A DNA stretch of 64,000 bases. Source: CAWBLP01 sp963789495. GTDB lineage: Bacteria; Pseudomonadota; Alphaproteobacteria; Acetobacterales; Acetobacteraceae. Shown here piece after piece: positions 43,753 through 52,047 of this stretch; within the stretch, counting starts at the first letter, position 1, and every line of letters starts with the position of its first letter. The stretch lies in the NCBI GenBank assembly GCA_963789495.1, contig CAWBLP010000015.1, positions 62,001 to 126,000 on the forward strand. The letters run 5' to 3'. The notes under the pieces are model-generated. The model had not been told where the DNA came from, did not search any database, and saw only the letters and a program-made list of their open reading frames with translations. Position numbers and translations under genes: made by a program.

Positions 43753-44762
43753 TCCGCTTCTGCCATCTGCAGCGCCGGATGATGGCAACGGACCTGGTGA
43801 CCCGGCTCGGGTTCCTGCCGGTCGGGATGGACGCTGCGACAGATATCCGTCGCACTGGGACAACGCGGATGGAAACGGCATCCCGGCGGCGGCGACACCA
43901 GATTCGGCACCTCGCCGGGAATGCCGCGCAGTGACGAATCGCGTGACGGCAGACTGTCCAGCAACAGGCGCGTGTAGGGTGCCATCGGATGGCGGAAGAA
44001 GCTTTCGATCGGTGCGGTCTCCAGCGCCTGGCCGGCGTACATCACGGTCACGCGGTCGCAGATCTCCCAGGCGGTGCCGAGGTCGTGCGTGGTGAACAGC
44101 ACCGATACGCCGCGCTCGCTGGCCAGTCGTCGCAGCAGCTTCAGGATCTGCGCCTGGATCGTCACATCCAGCGCGGTGGTCGGTTCGTCGGCGATCACCA
44201 GCTTGGGTTCCGGCAGCAGCGCCATGGCAATCATCACGCGCTGGCGCTGGCCGCCCGACAGCTCATGCGGGTATTTGGCGAGCATTCGTTCCGGGTCCGG
44301 CAATTGTACCGTGCTCAGCAACGCCAAAGCCCGCGCGCGATCCATTCGGCGCCGCGCTCGCGGATAGCCTGCCTCGCCGCGCTGCCGATCGGGCGACTTC
44401 CAGCGCAGCAGCTCCATGATCTGATCACCGACGGTGAACAGTGGATTGAATGAGCTGAACGGGTCCTGCGGCACGAAGGTGATCGCACGTCCACGCAGTT
44501 CCGCCGCGGCCTGTGCCGGATCGAGCGCCAGCACGTCCCGCCCGTCGAACCGCATCGCTGTGCCGTGCAGCCGCGCATTGGGTGGCAGCGCACCGAGAAT
44601 CGCGCGCGCCAGCGTGGTCTTGCCGCAGCCGGACTCGCCGACCAGGCCCATGATCTCGCCGGGCAGCAGCGACAGACTGACGGAATCGAGCACGCGGGCG
44701 ATGCCGCTTTCGGTGGTGTAGGACACCGACAGGTCCTGCACCGACAGCAGTTCAGCTTGCAT
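43749..44762 (-). CDS. Peptide ABC transporter ATP-binding protein (OppD/DppD type), second operon
   Basis: About 337 aa. Walker A GESGCGKTT, Q-loop VPQDPFSSFNP, signature LSGGQRQRVMIAMAL, Walker B VIADEPTTALD, H-loop TTHDLG, and CRFHPRCPSATDIC at the C-terminus. ATG 44762 (MQAELLSVQDL) is preferred to a GTG six bases upstream; either way it overlaps the end of the permease gene. Confidence 0.92.
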   Translation of the reverse strand: MQAELLSVQDLSVSYTTESGIARVLDSVSLSLLPGEIMGLVGESGCGKTTLARAILGALPPNARLHGTAMRFDGRDVLALDPAQAAAELRGRAITFVPQDPFSSFNPLFTVGDQIMELLRWKSPDRQRGEAGYPRARRRMDRARALALLSTVQLPDPERMLAKYPHELSGGQRQRVMIAMALLPEPKLVIADEPTTALDVTIQAQILKLLRRLASERGVSVLFTTHDLGTAWEICDRVTVMYAGQALETAPIESFFRHPMAPYTRLLLDSLPSRDSSLRGIPGEVPNLVSPPPGCRFHPRCPSATDICRSVHPDRQEPEPGHQVRCHHPALQMAEAE

Positions 44763-45603
44763 CGGCACTGCCTCGGCGCATGCGCGGGTCCAGCACGTCG
44801 CGCAGCCCGTCGCCCACCAGGTTGAAGCCCATCACCACCAGCAGGATCGCGACTCCCGGTGCGGCGGCATACCACCAGGCCTGCGGCAGGAATTCTCGAC
44901 TCTCGGCGATCATGCGGCCCCATTCCGGGGTCGGCGGCGGCGGTCCGAGGCCGAGGAAGCCCAAAGTCGCGGCGACCAGGATGGTGCCGCCCATGCCGAT
45001 GGTGGTGCGTACGATCACCGAGGATGCGATCGAGGGCAGCACGTGCAGCACCATCACGCGCAGTGGCGACGCGCCGAGGGCGACCGCGGCCTCGATGAAG
45101 ACTTCGTTTCGCAGACTGCGGGTTTCCGCATAGACGAGGCGCGCCCAGAACGGCCAGTAGGTGACCGACAGAGCGAGGATGACGTTGTGGATGGCCGGGC
45201 CCAGCGTCTGGGCGATGGCGATGGCGAGGACGATCTGCGGCACGGCGAGGAAGATGTCGGACACGCGCATCAGCAGATCGCTGACGCGATTGTTGTAGTA
45301 TCCGGCGACCAGGCCGACCGGCACGCCGATCAGCACGGCGAAGGTGGTGGCGACGACGGCGATCATGATGGTGAGGCGCGCGCCGAACAGCAGACGGCTG
45401 TAGATGTCGGCGCCCATGCGATCGGTGCCCAGCCAGTACGTGCTGTCGGGCGCCAGCAGCCGGTGCGGCGGATCGTAGTTGGTGACGTCGCCGGGAAAGG
45501 TGGAGAGCGGATAGGCGAAGATCGCCGCGAGTACCAGCGCGAGGAGGATCAGCATGCCGAGCAGCGCGGAGCGATCGCGTATCAGGCGGCGCAGCACGCT
45601 CAT
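44752..45603 (-). CDS. Peptide/nickel-type ABC transporter permease (DppC-like), second operon
   Basis: A 283-aa permease with LGTDRMGADIYSRLLFGARLT, the EAA loop FIEAAVALGASPLRVMVLHVLP and an ending VGDGLRDVLDPRMR. The N-terminal helix is ALLGMLILLALVLAAIFAYP. ATG 45603 overlaps the DppB-like stop by 4 bases. Confidence 0.92.
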   Translation of the reverse strand: MSVLRRLIRDRSALLGMLILLALVLAAIFAYPLSTFPGDVTNYDPPHRLLAPDSTYWLGTDRMGADIYSRLLFGARLTIMIAVVATTFAVLIGVPVGLVAGYYNNRVSDLLMRVSDIFLAVPQIVLAIAIAQTLGPAIHNVILALSVTYWPFWARLVYAETRSLRNEVFIEAAVALGASPLRVMVLHVLPSIASSVIVRTTIGMGGTILVAATLGFLGLGPPPPTPEWGRMIAESREFLPQAWWYAAAPGVAILLVVMGFNLVGDGLRDVLDPRMRRGSADAS

Positions 45604-46601
45604 CGTCCGCGCGGGTCCAGCACGGCCTGGGCGATATCGACGGTCAGGTTCACCAGGATGAACACGACGCCGATGACCAGGGTGAAGCTCATGATGGCGT
45701 TGTAGTCGGATTGCAGGATCGAGTGCACCGCGAAACTGCCGAGGCCGGGCCAGTCGAACACGGCTTCCACTACCACGGCCGCGGCAATCAGGTTGCCGAA
45801 GATCAAGCCGATTTGCGTCAGTGTGCCGATCAACGCGCTGCGCAGGATGTATTTCCACACCACGCGCCGGCGCGGAATGCCCATAGCACCTTGGTAGAAC
45901 ACGAAATTACTGGACATCACGTTGAGCACGCCGGCGCGGGTGAAGCGCACGATCGTCGCGAGCGCGGGCAAGGCGAGCGTCAGGACCGGCAGCGCCAGAT
46001 GGCGCAGTGCATCGCCGAGCGTTGCCCAGTCGCCGCGCAGCACGGCGTCCAGGGTGTAGAATCCGGTGATGGGAACAGGACCCCAGCCATCGATACGACC
46101 TTGCACCGGTGTCAGGCCGAGCTGCATGGAGAACAGCAATTGCAGCAGGATGGCGAGCCAGAAGGCGGCCATGGCCAGGCCGGCGACGGTGACGATGCGC
46201 ACCAGATGGTCCAGCCAGGAATTGCGTCGCAGCGCGGCCACGACGCCCAGCGGCACGCCACCGAGGATCGCGAGTATGATGGCATAGAGGGCGAGTTCGA
46301 AGGTGGCGGGCAGGCGGGCCAGCAGGTCCTCGGCGACCGGACGCTGGGTGTAGAGGCTGACGCCCATGTCGCCGGTGACGGCGTCACCGATATAGCGGGC
46401 AAACTGCATCGGCAGCGGCAGATCGAGCCCGTATTCGTGGCGGATCGCGGCGACCTGCTCGGGGGGCGCGTTCTCGCCCGCCATCACGCGCGCTGGGTCG
46501 GCTGGAATGACATGCGAGATCAGGAATACCAGCAGCACCAGGCCGAACAATGTGGGCGGCATCCACAGGCAGCGCCGCACCGTCATCGCCAGCAGCTTCA
46601 T
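45600..46601 (-). CDS. Peptide/nickel-type ABC transporter permease (DppB-like), second operon
   Basis: A 333-aa permease: LWMPPTLFGLVLLVFLISHVIPADPARVMAG (in two pieces), HEYGLDLPLPMQFARYIGDAVTGDMG, EAA-type loop YQGAMGIPRRRVVWKYILRSAL and the end AQAVLDPRGR. It is the first gene of this operon, but no substrate-binding protein precedes it: upstream lies repeat R6 and a decayed CoA-transferase. The transporter would have to borrow a binding protein from elsewhere. Confidence 0.92.
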   Translation of the reverse strand: MKLLAMTVRRCLWMPPTLFGLVLLVFLISHVIPADPARVMAGENAPPEQVAAIRHEYGLDLPLPMQFARYIGDAVTGDMGVSLYTQRPVAEDLLARLPATFELALYAIILAILGGVPLGVVAALRRNSWLDHLVRIVTVAGLAMAAFWLAILLQLLFSMQLGLTPVQGRIDGWGPVPITGFYTLDAVLRGDWATLGDALRHLALPVLTLALPALATIVRFTRAGVLNVMSSNFVFYQGAMGIPRRRVVWKYILRSALIGTLTQIGLIFGNLIAAAVVVEAVFDWPGLGSFAVHSILQSDYNAIMSFTLVIGVVFILVNLTVDIAQAVLDPRGR

Positions 46602-46610
46602 GCGGTGCAG

Positions 46611-46850
46611 CCTGTGCCAGGCATCCATGTTTGTGGTGGATGCAGCGCGCGTCGGGGGCGTTGCGCCCGAACCCAAGTCAAGGGGCGCTGCTCCTGGCAT
46701 CCCCGCCAAGGGTTCGGCCCTTGGAACCGGATCCGATTGTAAAGGCGAGAATTTGCCTGAGGTCCAAGAGGCAACGCCTCCTGGTGGGGTTTGGGGCAAC
46801 GCCCCGATGTTGGCTGCCTCCCAAAACAAAGCGGGATGTGTGGCGGCGCG
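46611..46850. repeat. Dispersed multi-hairpin repeat, copy R6 (both ends present)
   Basis: Left end CAGCCTGTGCCAGGCATCC, then GGGGGCGTTGCGCCC, AAGGGGCGCTGCTCC, AAGGGTTCGGCCCTT, AAAGGCGAGAATTTGCC, the uninterrupted IS110-target module GAGGTCCAAGAGGCAACGCCTCC (46755-46778, read in two halves), GGGGCAACGCCCC, and an inverted right end AAAGCGGGATGTGTGGCG. Useful as the empty-site reference for the insertions in R5 and R7. Confidence 0.8.
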
Positions 46851-46949
46851 CGGCGGTCATGCCGGCACATCGGATCGAATGGCATCTGCAGGCTCCCTTC
46901 CTCCTTCGCAGCATGAAACAGGAGGAGGGGTATGCATGTCCAATGCCAT

Positions 46950-47235
46950 CTCCCCGCGTCCGGATGATGCGGCCACCACCAACCCATCCCTTGCGCGATC
47001 TGATCGACGCCCGTTCGCGTGGCATCCGGACCGCTTTGCCCGAGTCCGGTGATGCTGCCATGGACCATGCGGGGGTTGGCCGGCGCGATCGTTTCATAAT
47101 CCACACGCAGCCGGTGGCCTCGCCTTGCCCGCGTGAAGCGGCTTGATCCTGATCACGTCGGCGCCCAGTCCGCGAGCTCGCGCACGCAGGTCAGGCCGGT
47201 GCGGTGCACGGTGAGGGACAGCCTGCCGCGAGGCA
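46950..47235 (-). pseudogene. Remnant of a CaiB/BaiF-type CoA-transferase
   Basis: Minus-strand fragments in two or three frames: LTCVRELADWGADVIRI-like residues at about 47140-47210, then DYETIAPANPRMVHGSITGLG and QSGPDATRTGVDQIAQGMG at 46983-47104. These match the order in class III CoA-transferases (family I of CaiB), but about 50 residues between them and everything after the second block are missing. Clearly non-functional. It is unrelated to neighbouring genes. Confidence 0.55.
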
Positions 47236-47362
47236 GCGTGGCCGCGCTCGGACTCCTTTTGCCTCGTCGCTTGTGGGGAACGCCTGTGCGGACCGCGATG
47301 CTCCGGCGATGGGCGAACTGCCCTGAAGCTGATAGGAACGCGCGCGGGCCAGGGAGGGCGCA

Positions 47363-48001
47363 ATGGGCGAGTCCGGCAATGTCACGGTGCTTGATCACCC
47401 GCTGGTGCAGCACAAGCTGACGCTGTTGCGGGACAAGGCGACGCCGACCGCCGAATTCCGCCGCCTGGCACGCGAGTTGAGCATGTTGATGGCGTACGAG
47501 CTGACACGCCATCTGCCGGTGGAGAAAGTCCGCATCGAGACGCCACTGGAGGCAACCGATGCACCGCGGCTGGCGGGCAAGAAGCTGTGCTTCGTGTCGA
47601 TCCTGCGTGCAGGAAACGGAATGCTGGACGGGATGCTGGACCTGATACCGTCGGCCCGGGTCGGTCATGTCGGGCTGTATCGTGACCCCACCACGTTACA
47701 GGCGGTCGAGTACTATCTGAAGCTGCCTGAGGATGTCAGTGCGCGGTTCTGCATTGTGGTCGATCCAATGCTGGCGACTGGCCACAGCGCGGCCGCTGCA
47801 ATCACCCGCCTGAAGCAGGCCGGTGTCGGGCAGATCAGCTTTGCCTGCCTGATCGCGGCACCGGAAGGCGTGCAACTGCTGTCCCGGCAACATCCGGACG
47901 TCCGCATTCATGCCGCGGGGCTCGATCGGGCATTGGATTCGCATGGCTATATCCGTCCTGGGCTCGGCGATGCCGGGGATCGTCTGTATGGCACGCGGTA
48001 G
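47363..48001 (+). CDS. upp: Uracil phosphoribosyltransferase
   Basis: A 212-aa pyrimidine-salvage enzyme converting uracil and PRPP to UMP. Diagnostic parts are VLDHPLVQHKLTLLRDKATPTAEFR (in two pieces), FVSILRAGNGMLDGML, HVGLYRDPTTLQAVEYYLKLP, the PRPP loop VVDPMLATGHSA and the C-terminal LDSHGYIRPGLGDAGDRLYGT. Full length. GGGAGGG lies just before ATG 47363. No uracil permease adjoins it. Confidence 0.96.
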   Translation: MGESGNVTVLDHPLVQHKLTLLRDKATPTAEFRRLARELSMLMAYELTRHLPVEKVRIETPLEATDAPRLAGKKLCFVSILRAGNGMLDGMLDLIPSARVGHVGLYRDPTTLQAVEYYLKLPEDVSARFCIVVDPMLATGHSAAAAITRLKQAGVGQISFACLIAAPEGVQLLSRQHPDVRIHAAGLDRALDSHGYIRPGLGDAGDRLYGTR

Positions 48002-48216
48002 CATTACGCGGCGTGCAGCAAGACAGCGCCGATCCGAGGGCAATCGACAGTGCCGAGACCTTCCGGATAGGGACGAATCCGACAGGATGTCGAGCGAATA
48101 CATATATCAGTACATTGACAGGTATTGCATCAGAGCTGTCACGGTCGCATCTGATGCGGTGCATGCTTCATTGGCATGGCAGGTACCGTAACCCACAGTC
48201 ATTGGGAGATAACGCG

Positions 48217-48588
48217 ATGGCCGCTTCCTCATTGGAAGGCCGCCGTGTGCTCGTGGTCGAGGACGAGCTTCTGGTGGCGATGCTGGTTGAGACGGCTCTT
48301 GAGGACGAACGCTGCATCATTGTTGGTCCGTGTGACACGGTGTCCGATGCATTGCGCGCCGCCCAGACCGAGAAGCTGGATCTGGCGGTGCTGGACGTCA
48401 ATCTGGCGGGCGAAATGGTGTTTCCGGTGGCAGAGGTGCTGACCGAGCGCGGCATCCCGTTCCTGTTGCTCTCCGGCTATGGAGAGACGGCGCTGCCGGC
48501 AGACCGCAGCCATTGGCCGGTCTGCGGCAAACCGTTCCGGCTGGACGAGCTGGTAGCGACTTTGCGGGGACTGGTCCATGCGGATTGA
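48217..48588 (+). CDS. Single-domain response regulator (receiver only)
   Basis: A 123-aa CheY-like receiver with no output domain. Acidic pocket VVEDE near residue 15, phospho-acceptor Asp in LAVLDVNLAG, Thr/Ser position in FLLLSGYGE, and Lys in VCGKPFR. ATG 48217 has GGGAGA upstream; longer in-frame starts are not family-like. It probably receives phosphate from a hybrid or orphan kinase elsewhere. Stand-alone receivers of this type are common in alphaproteobacterial stress signalling. Confidence 0.88.
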   Translation: MAASSLEGRRVLVVEDELLVAMLVETALEDERCIIVGPCDTVSDALRAAQTEKLDLAVLDVNLAGEMVFPVAEVLTERGIPFLLLSGYGETALPADRSHWPVCGKPFRLDELVATLRGLVHAD

Positions 48589-48615
48589 AGCCGGCCGCAA
48601 ATAGCGCGCCCCGGA

Positions 48616-48728
48616 CCGCTGTGTTGCGGGGACCCAGGCCGGCGTTTCACACCCAACGAATACGGAGCTGCCAGGCTCCAGCCGCTGTGTTGCGTCTGGG
48701 CCAGGCGGATGTTTCACATGGAACGAAT
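48616..48728. repeat. Pair of imperfect 46-47 bp direct repeats
   Basis: 48616-48661 and 48682-48728 both start CCGCTGTGTTGCG and end GTTTCACA..AACGAAT with similar middles. The second copy contains TGTTTCACATGGAACG (48710-48725), 13 of 16 matches to the parS consensus of ParB. No gene lies in 48589-48891 apart from these. Confidence 0.5.
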
Positions 48729-48891
48729 CACGAGCCGCCGACGCCTGGTGACGTGGCGTGTGACGTGCCACGTCGGCATCCGCGATCTTAAGGCCGACTC
48801 AGTGTCTGTTCGACCTGAACCGGCCACTGGCACGCCACACCATGGCGGCCGGGACGCTTTACCCCAGGCTTCATCAACCGATGGTCGCAGA

Positions 48892-49254
48892 CTACCAGCC
48901 CGGCTGCGCGTAATAGCCGCGCGGTGCCGGGTACGCCGGGGCGGCATAGGCCGGGTAGGCCGGGGCGGCATAGACCGGGTAAGCCGGCGCGGCATAGGCC
49001 GGCGGTGGCGCGTACACCACGGGCGGCGGCGGCGCGTAATATTGTTGCTGCTGCGAGGCGATCACGCCGCCGATCAGCGCCCCGATCCCCAATCCCAGCA
49101 GCGCACCAGCCGCGGCGTTGCCGCCACCACGGCCGTGGTCATGTCGGTGATGATCCCAGCCGCCGTGATTGCGCCATTCCGCCTGGGCGCCGGACGCGGC
49201 GAGCATGCCGGCTGCGACCAGGGTGGCCATGACGCGATATCGTCCCGATCGCAT
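48892..49254 (-). CDS. Small exported glycine-zipper protein with Pro/Tyr-rich tail
   Basis: A 120-aa protein. The signal peptide ends AASGAQA; a His/Arg-rich stretch (RNHGGWDHHRHDHGRGGG) follows, then a glycine zipper (AAAGALLGLGIGALIGGVIA, residues about 47-66), QQQQ, and repeated YAAPAYP units to the end. Such proteins are lipoprotein-like or outer-membrane-associated and of unknown function. GAGGAAC precedes ATG 49254. Confidence 0.75.
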   Translation of the reverse strand: MRSGRYRVMATLVAAGMLAASGAQAEWRNHGGWDHHRHDHGRGGGNAAAGALLGLGIGALIGGVIASQQQQYYAPPPPVVYAPPPAYAAPAYPVYAAPAYPAYAAPAYPAPRGYYAQPGW

Positions 49255-49856
49255 GATGTGTTCCTCAATGGTGAACCTGACCGGATAGGTGGGGATCGCG
49301 GATGGCCGGATTGCGGCATCAGCGTGATATGTTCGCGGCTCAATCCGGCGTGAGCCGGCCCCGCCGGGCGGGAACCGGCGTTGATGCTGGTACTCCGGGC
49401 GCGCGCGCCATCCCGTGGCGGGAGACGGCGCACGCCGCGTGAAACTCGTGGGCTCGCGTTCAATCAGTGGGGTGGACATGTCCACTTCCCGTCATGGCCG
49501 GAGCCAGTTTCAGCCATGGCTGGGCCTGACCCGGCCATCTCCCCCGGAGCGATCGGGTCGCGCTGCACGCTCCTTCTTGGGGTAGATGGCCTGGTCAAGC
49601 CCCGGACATGACGGGACCTATGTAGCCTGCGTGCCGCATTTCGCGCGATCGTAACGCGCATGGGGGCGAAGGTCCGCCAGCCAGGGATTGCTCAAGAGGA
49701 GGCGGAAATCGCCCTGGGACAGCTGCCTCGGGCGGCACCGCATTCGGCCAGGTGACCATACAGTTTCATGGCCACCGCGCAGCATCCGCCCGCGCGTTAC
49801 ACTTGCTTTACTATCGGCAGGCACACTGAGCGCCTCACAACCCTCGGCCCGCCGCG
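49255..49856. other. Gene-free region between the glycine-zipper gene and yifB
   Basis: About 600 bases without a credible gene. It holds copy 2 of the second inverted-repeat family at 49490-49614. The rest should contain the promoters of the two divergent genes, but no clear elements were found. Confidence 0.45.
49490..49614. repeat. Second inverted-repeat family, copy 2
   Basis: Arms CGTCATGGCCGGAGC... and GGTCAAGCCCCGGACATGACG enclose a core with GGAGCGATCGGGTCGCGC, very like the core of copy 1 at 42595-42705. The arms have diverged more from each other than in copy 1. Confidence 0.7.
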
Positions 49857-51383
49857 ATGAACGTCCTCGCCCGTCACAGCACCATGGCTCGCGCCAACAC
49901 CTTCGCGTTCGCCGGGATCGAGGCCGTGTCGGTGGAGGTGCAGGTGCAGATTTCCGCCGGGATGCCCGCATTTCTGGTCGTCGGCCTGCCCGACAAGGCG
50001 GTGGCGGAGGCACGGGAACGCGTCCGCGCCGCATTGTCCGCCATGGGGTTGTCGCTGCCGCCGAAGCGCGTGCTGGTCAATCTGAAACCCGCCGATCTGC
50101 TGAAGGAGGGCAGCCATTTCGATCTGCCGATCGCACTCGGTGTGCTCTCGGCAATGGACGTGCTGCCGCGTGACGAGATCGCCGGCTATGCCGCGCTGGG
50201 CGAGCTGTCGCTGGACGGTGCGCTAAATGCCGTCGCTGGCGTGCTGCCCGCCGCGATCGCGGCCTCCGCCAACGAGCTGGGTCTGATCTGCCCGTGTGCC
50301 CAGGGCGGCGAGGCTGCCTGGGCCGGTCGGATCGAGGTGCTTGCCCCGACCGATCTGCTGTCGCTGATCAATCATTTCCGCGGTACGCAGGTGCTGACGC
50401 CGCCGGAGACCGCCGGCATGACGGACAACCCGCAAGGCCCCGATCTGTCCGACGTAAAGGGCATGGAGACCGCCAAGCGCGCGGTGGAGATCGCTGCGGC
50501 CGGCGGCCATAACCTGCTCCTGGTGGGATCGCCCGGGGCCGGCAAGTCGATGCTGGCCGCTCGTCTGCCCGGATTGCTGCCGAACCTGGCCCCTAGGGAG
50601 GCACTGGAGGTCAGCATGATCCATAGCGTGGCCGGCCTGCTGGATGGCGGACGGCTGGTGATGCGGCCGCCGTTCCGCGAACCGCACCATTCCGCCTCGC
50701 AGGCCGCATTGACCGGCGGAGGCCACCGGGCGCGTCCGGGTGAGGTCAGCCTGGCGCATCGCGGCGTGCTGTTCCTGGACGAACTGCCAGAGTTTCCCCG
50801 CCTGGCACTGGAAGCGCTGCGCCAGCCGATGGAATCCGGCCGCACCACGGTGGCGCGCGCGGCGGCGCACATCACCTATCCCGCACGCTTCCAGTTGGTG
50901 GCGGCAATGAATCCGTGCCGTTGCGGCTTTCTGGGGGATGCGAGCCGGGAATGCGGTCGCGCGCCCCGTTGCGGCGAGGATTATCGGGCGCGGATCAGCG
51001 GGCCGGTGTTCGACCGCATCGACCTGACCGTGGAAGTGCAGCCGGCTACGGCCGCCGAACTGGCGCGTGCGCCTGCCGGTGAATCCAGCGCGGCCGTCGC
51101 GACGCGGGTGCTGCTGGCCCGCCAGGCGCAGCGGGCTCGCTTCGGACCCGACGGCGCGTTCAGCAATGCCGAGGCCGACCCTCGGGCGGTGCAGATGGAA
51201 CCTGACGCCCATCGGCTGATCGAACAGGCGATGGACAAGCTGCGCCTGTCGCCCCGCGGGTATACACGGGTGCTGCGGGTGTCGCGCACGATCGCGGACC
51301 TGGCGGGGGCGGCGCAGGTCGGACGGGTGCATGCGGCGGAAGCGCTGGCGTTCCGGCAGCGCCTGCCGAACGGGCGTGGCTGA
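49857..51383 (+). CDS. yifB: YifB-family Mg chelatase-like AAA ATPase (ComM-like)
   Basis: A 508-aa protein. N-terminal ChlI-like domain (ISAGMPAFLVVGLPDKAVAEARERVRAAL in pieces, then KRVLVNLKPADLLKEGSHFDLPIALG), Walker A GSPGAGKSM, Walker B LFLDELPEF, and C-terminal zinc-like cysteines (MNPCRCGFLGD, CGRAPRCGEDY) with RISGPVFDRIDLTVEV and LSPRGYTRVLRVSRTIADL. Orthologues (ComM) are branch-migration helicases in natural transformation. ATG 49857 gives a full-length product. It converges with yraN, 9 bases apart; this pairing is common in proteobacteria. Confidence 0.94.
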   Translation: MNVLARHSTMARANTFAFAGIEAVSVEVQVQISAGMPAFLVVGLPDKAVAEARERVRAALSAMGLSLPPKRVLVNLKPADLLKEGSHFDLPIALGVLSAMDVLPRDEIAGYAALGELSLDGALNAVAGVLPAAIAASANELGLICPCAQGGEAAWAGRIEVLAPTDLLSLINHFRGTQVLTPPETAGMTDNPQGPDLSDVKGMETAKRAVEIAAAGGHNLLLVGSPGAGKSMLAARLPGLLPNLAPREALEVSMIHSVAGLLDGGRLVMRPPFREPHHSASQAALTGGGHRARPGEVSLAHRGVLFLDELPEFPRLALEALRQPMESGRTTVARAAAHITYPARFQLVAAMNPCRCGFLGDASRECGRAPRCGEDYRARISGPVFDRIDLTVEVQPATAAELARAPAGESSAAVATRVLLARQAQRARFGPDGAFSNAEADPRAVQMEPDAHRLIEQAMDKLRLSPRGYTRVLRVSRTIADLAGAAQVGRVHAAEALAFRQRLPNGRG

Positions 51384-51392
51384 GACGGTCGA

Positions 51393-51788
51393 TCAGGCTT
51401 CCTGGCGGAACGCGTCGGTAATGCGCCGCACCCGTCCCGCCGCATCCACCAAGAGCAGATCGAAGCGCACACCGTTGGCGCCCCATTCCGGATGAGCGCC
51501 CAGGATCACATCGGCGGCCGCGAGCAGACGCGCCTGTTGCCGTGGCGACAAGGCGACAGCGGCGTCGGCCAGTTTTGGCCGCGCCTTGACTTCGACCAGG
51601 GCCAGCAGTCCGTCCTTCTCCGCGACCGCGTCCACCTCGCCGGCTGGGGTGCGCAGACGTCGCACGTGGATCGTCCAGCCGTCTTTGATCAGCGCCGCGC
51701 AGGCGATCGCTTCGGCATCCAATCCGCGTCGCTGCGCGCGCCGGCCGGATGACGCCTGTGGCGGGGATAGACGTTTCTTGCCCATCAT
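51393..51788 (-). CDS. YraN family (UPF0102) nuclease-like protein
   Basis: A 131-aa protein with the Holliday-junction-resolvase-like core of UPF0102: GLDAEAIACAALIKDGW, LRTPAGEVDAVAEKDGLLALVEVKAR (catalytic Asp, Glu and Lys in D-x-n-E-V-K), and the final ADVILGAHPEWGANGVRFDLLLVD. It faces yifB tail to tail, leaving no room for a separate terminator. Molecular role of the family is not firmly known. Confidence 0.92.
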   Translation of the reverse strand: MMGKKRLSPPQASSGRRAQRRGLDAEAIACAALIKDGWTIHVRRLRTPAGEVDAVAEKDGLLALVEVKARPKLADAAVALSPRQQARLLAAADVILGAHPEWGANGVRFDLLLVDAAGRVRRITDAFRQEA

Positions 51789-52047
51789 GATTGCGGCCGC
51801 CGCGAGGCAGTCGCGAATTTGCCACGTCGTGCCTGCATCGCGATTGTCTGCTTGGTCAACCCTATGTCGCCCTGCTGGTCACCAGCAGGTGGCGTCCGAG
51901 GTCGCGCCGACACGTCGTGGCGGGAGAAGGTCCGCCATCCACGGCCTTGCCGCACCCCGCTGAAGGAAGCCGTGTTGATGTGGACGGCCCGCGCCGACCA
52001 TGATGTGGACGCGAATGCGCCAGGATCGATCAAGAGCCATCAGACCA

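Noticed and set aside
49618..50034. 138-aa minus-strand frame overlapping the start of yifB
   Set aside because: It overlaps the well-supported yifB start and translates to Arg/Pro-rich sequence with no motif.
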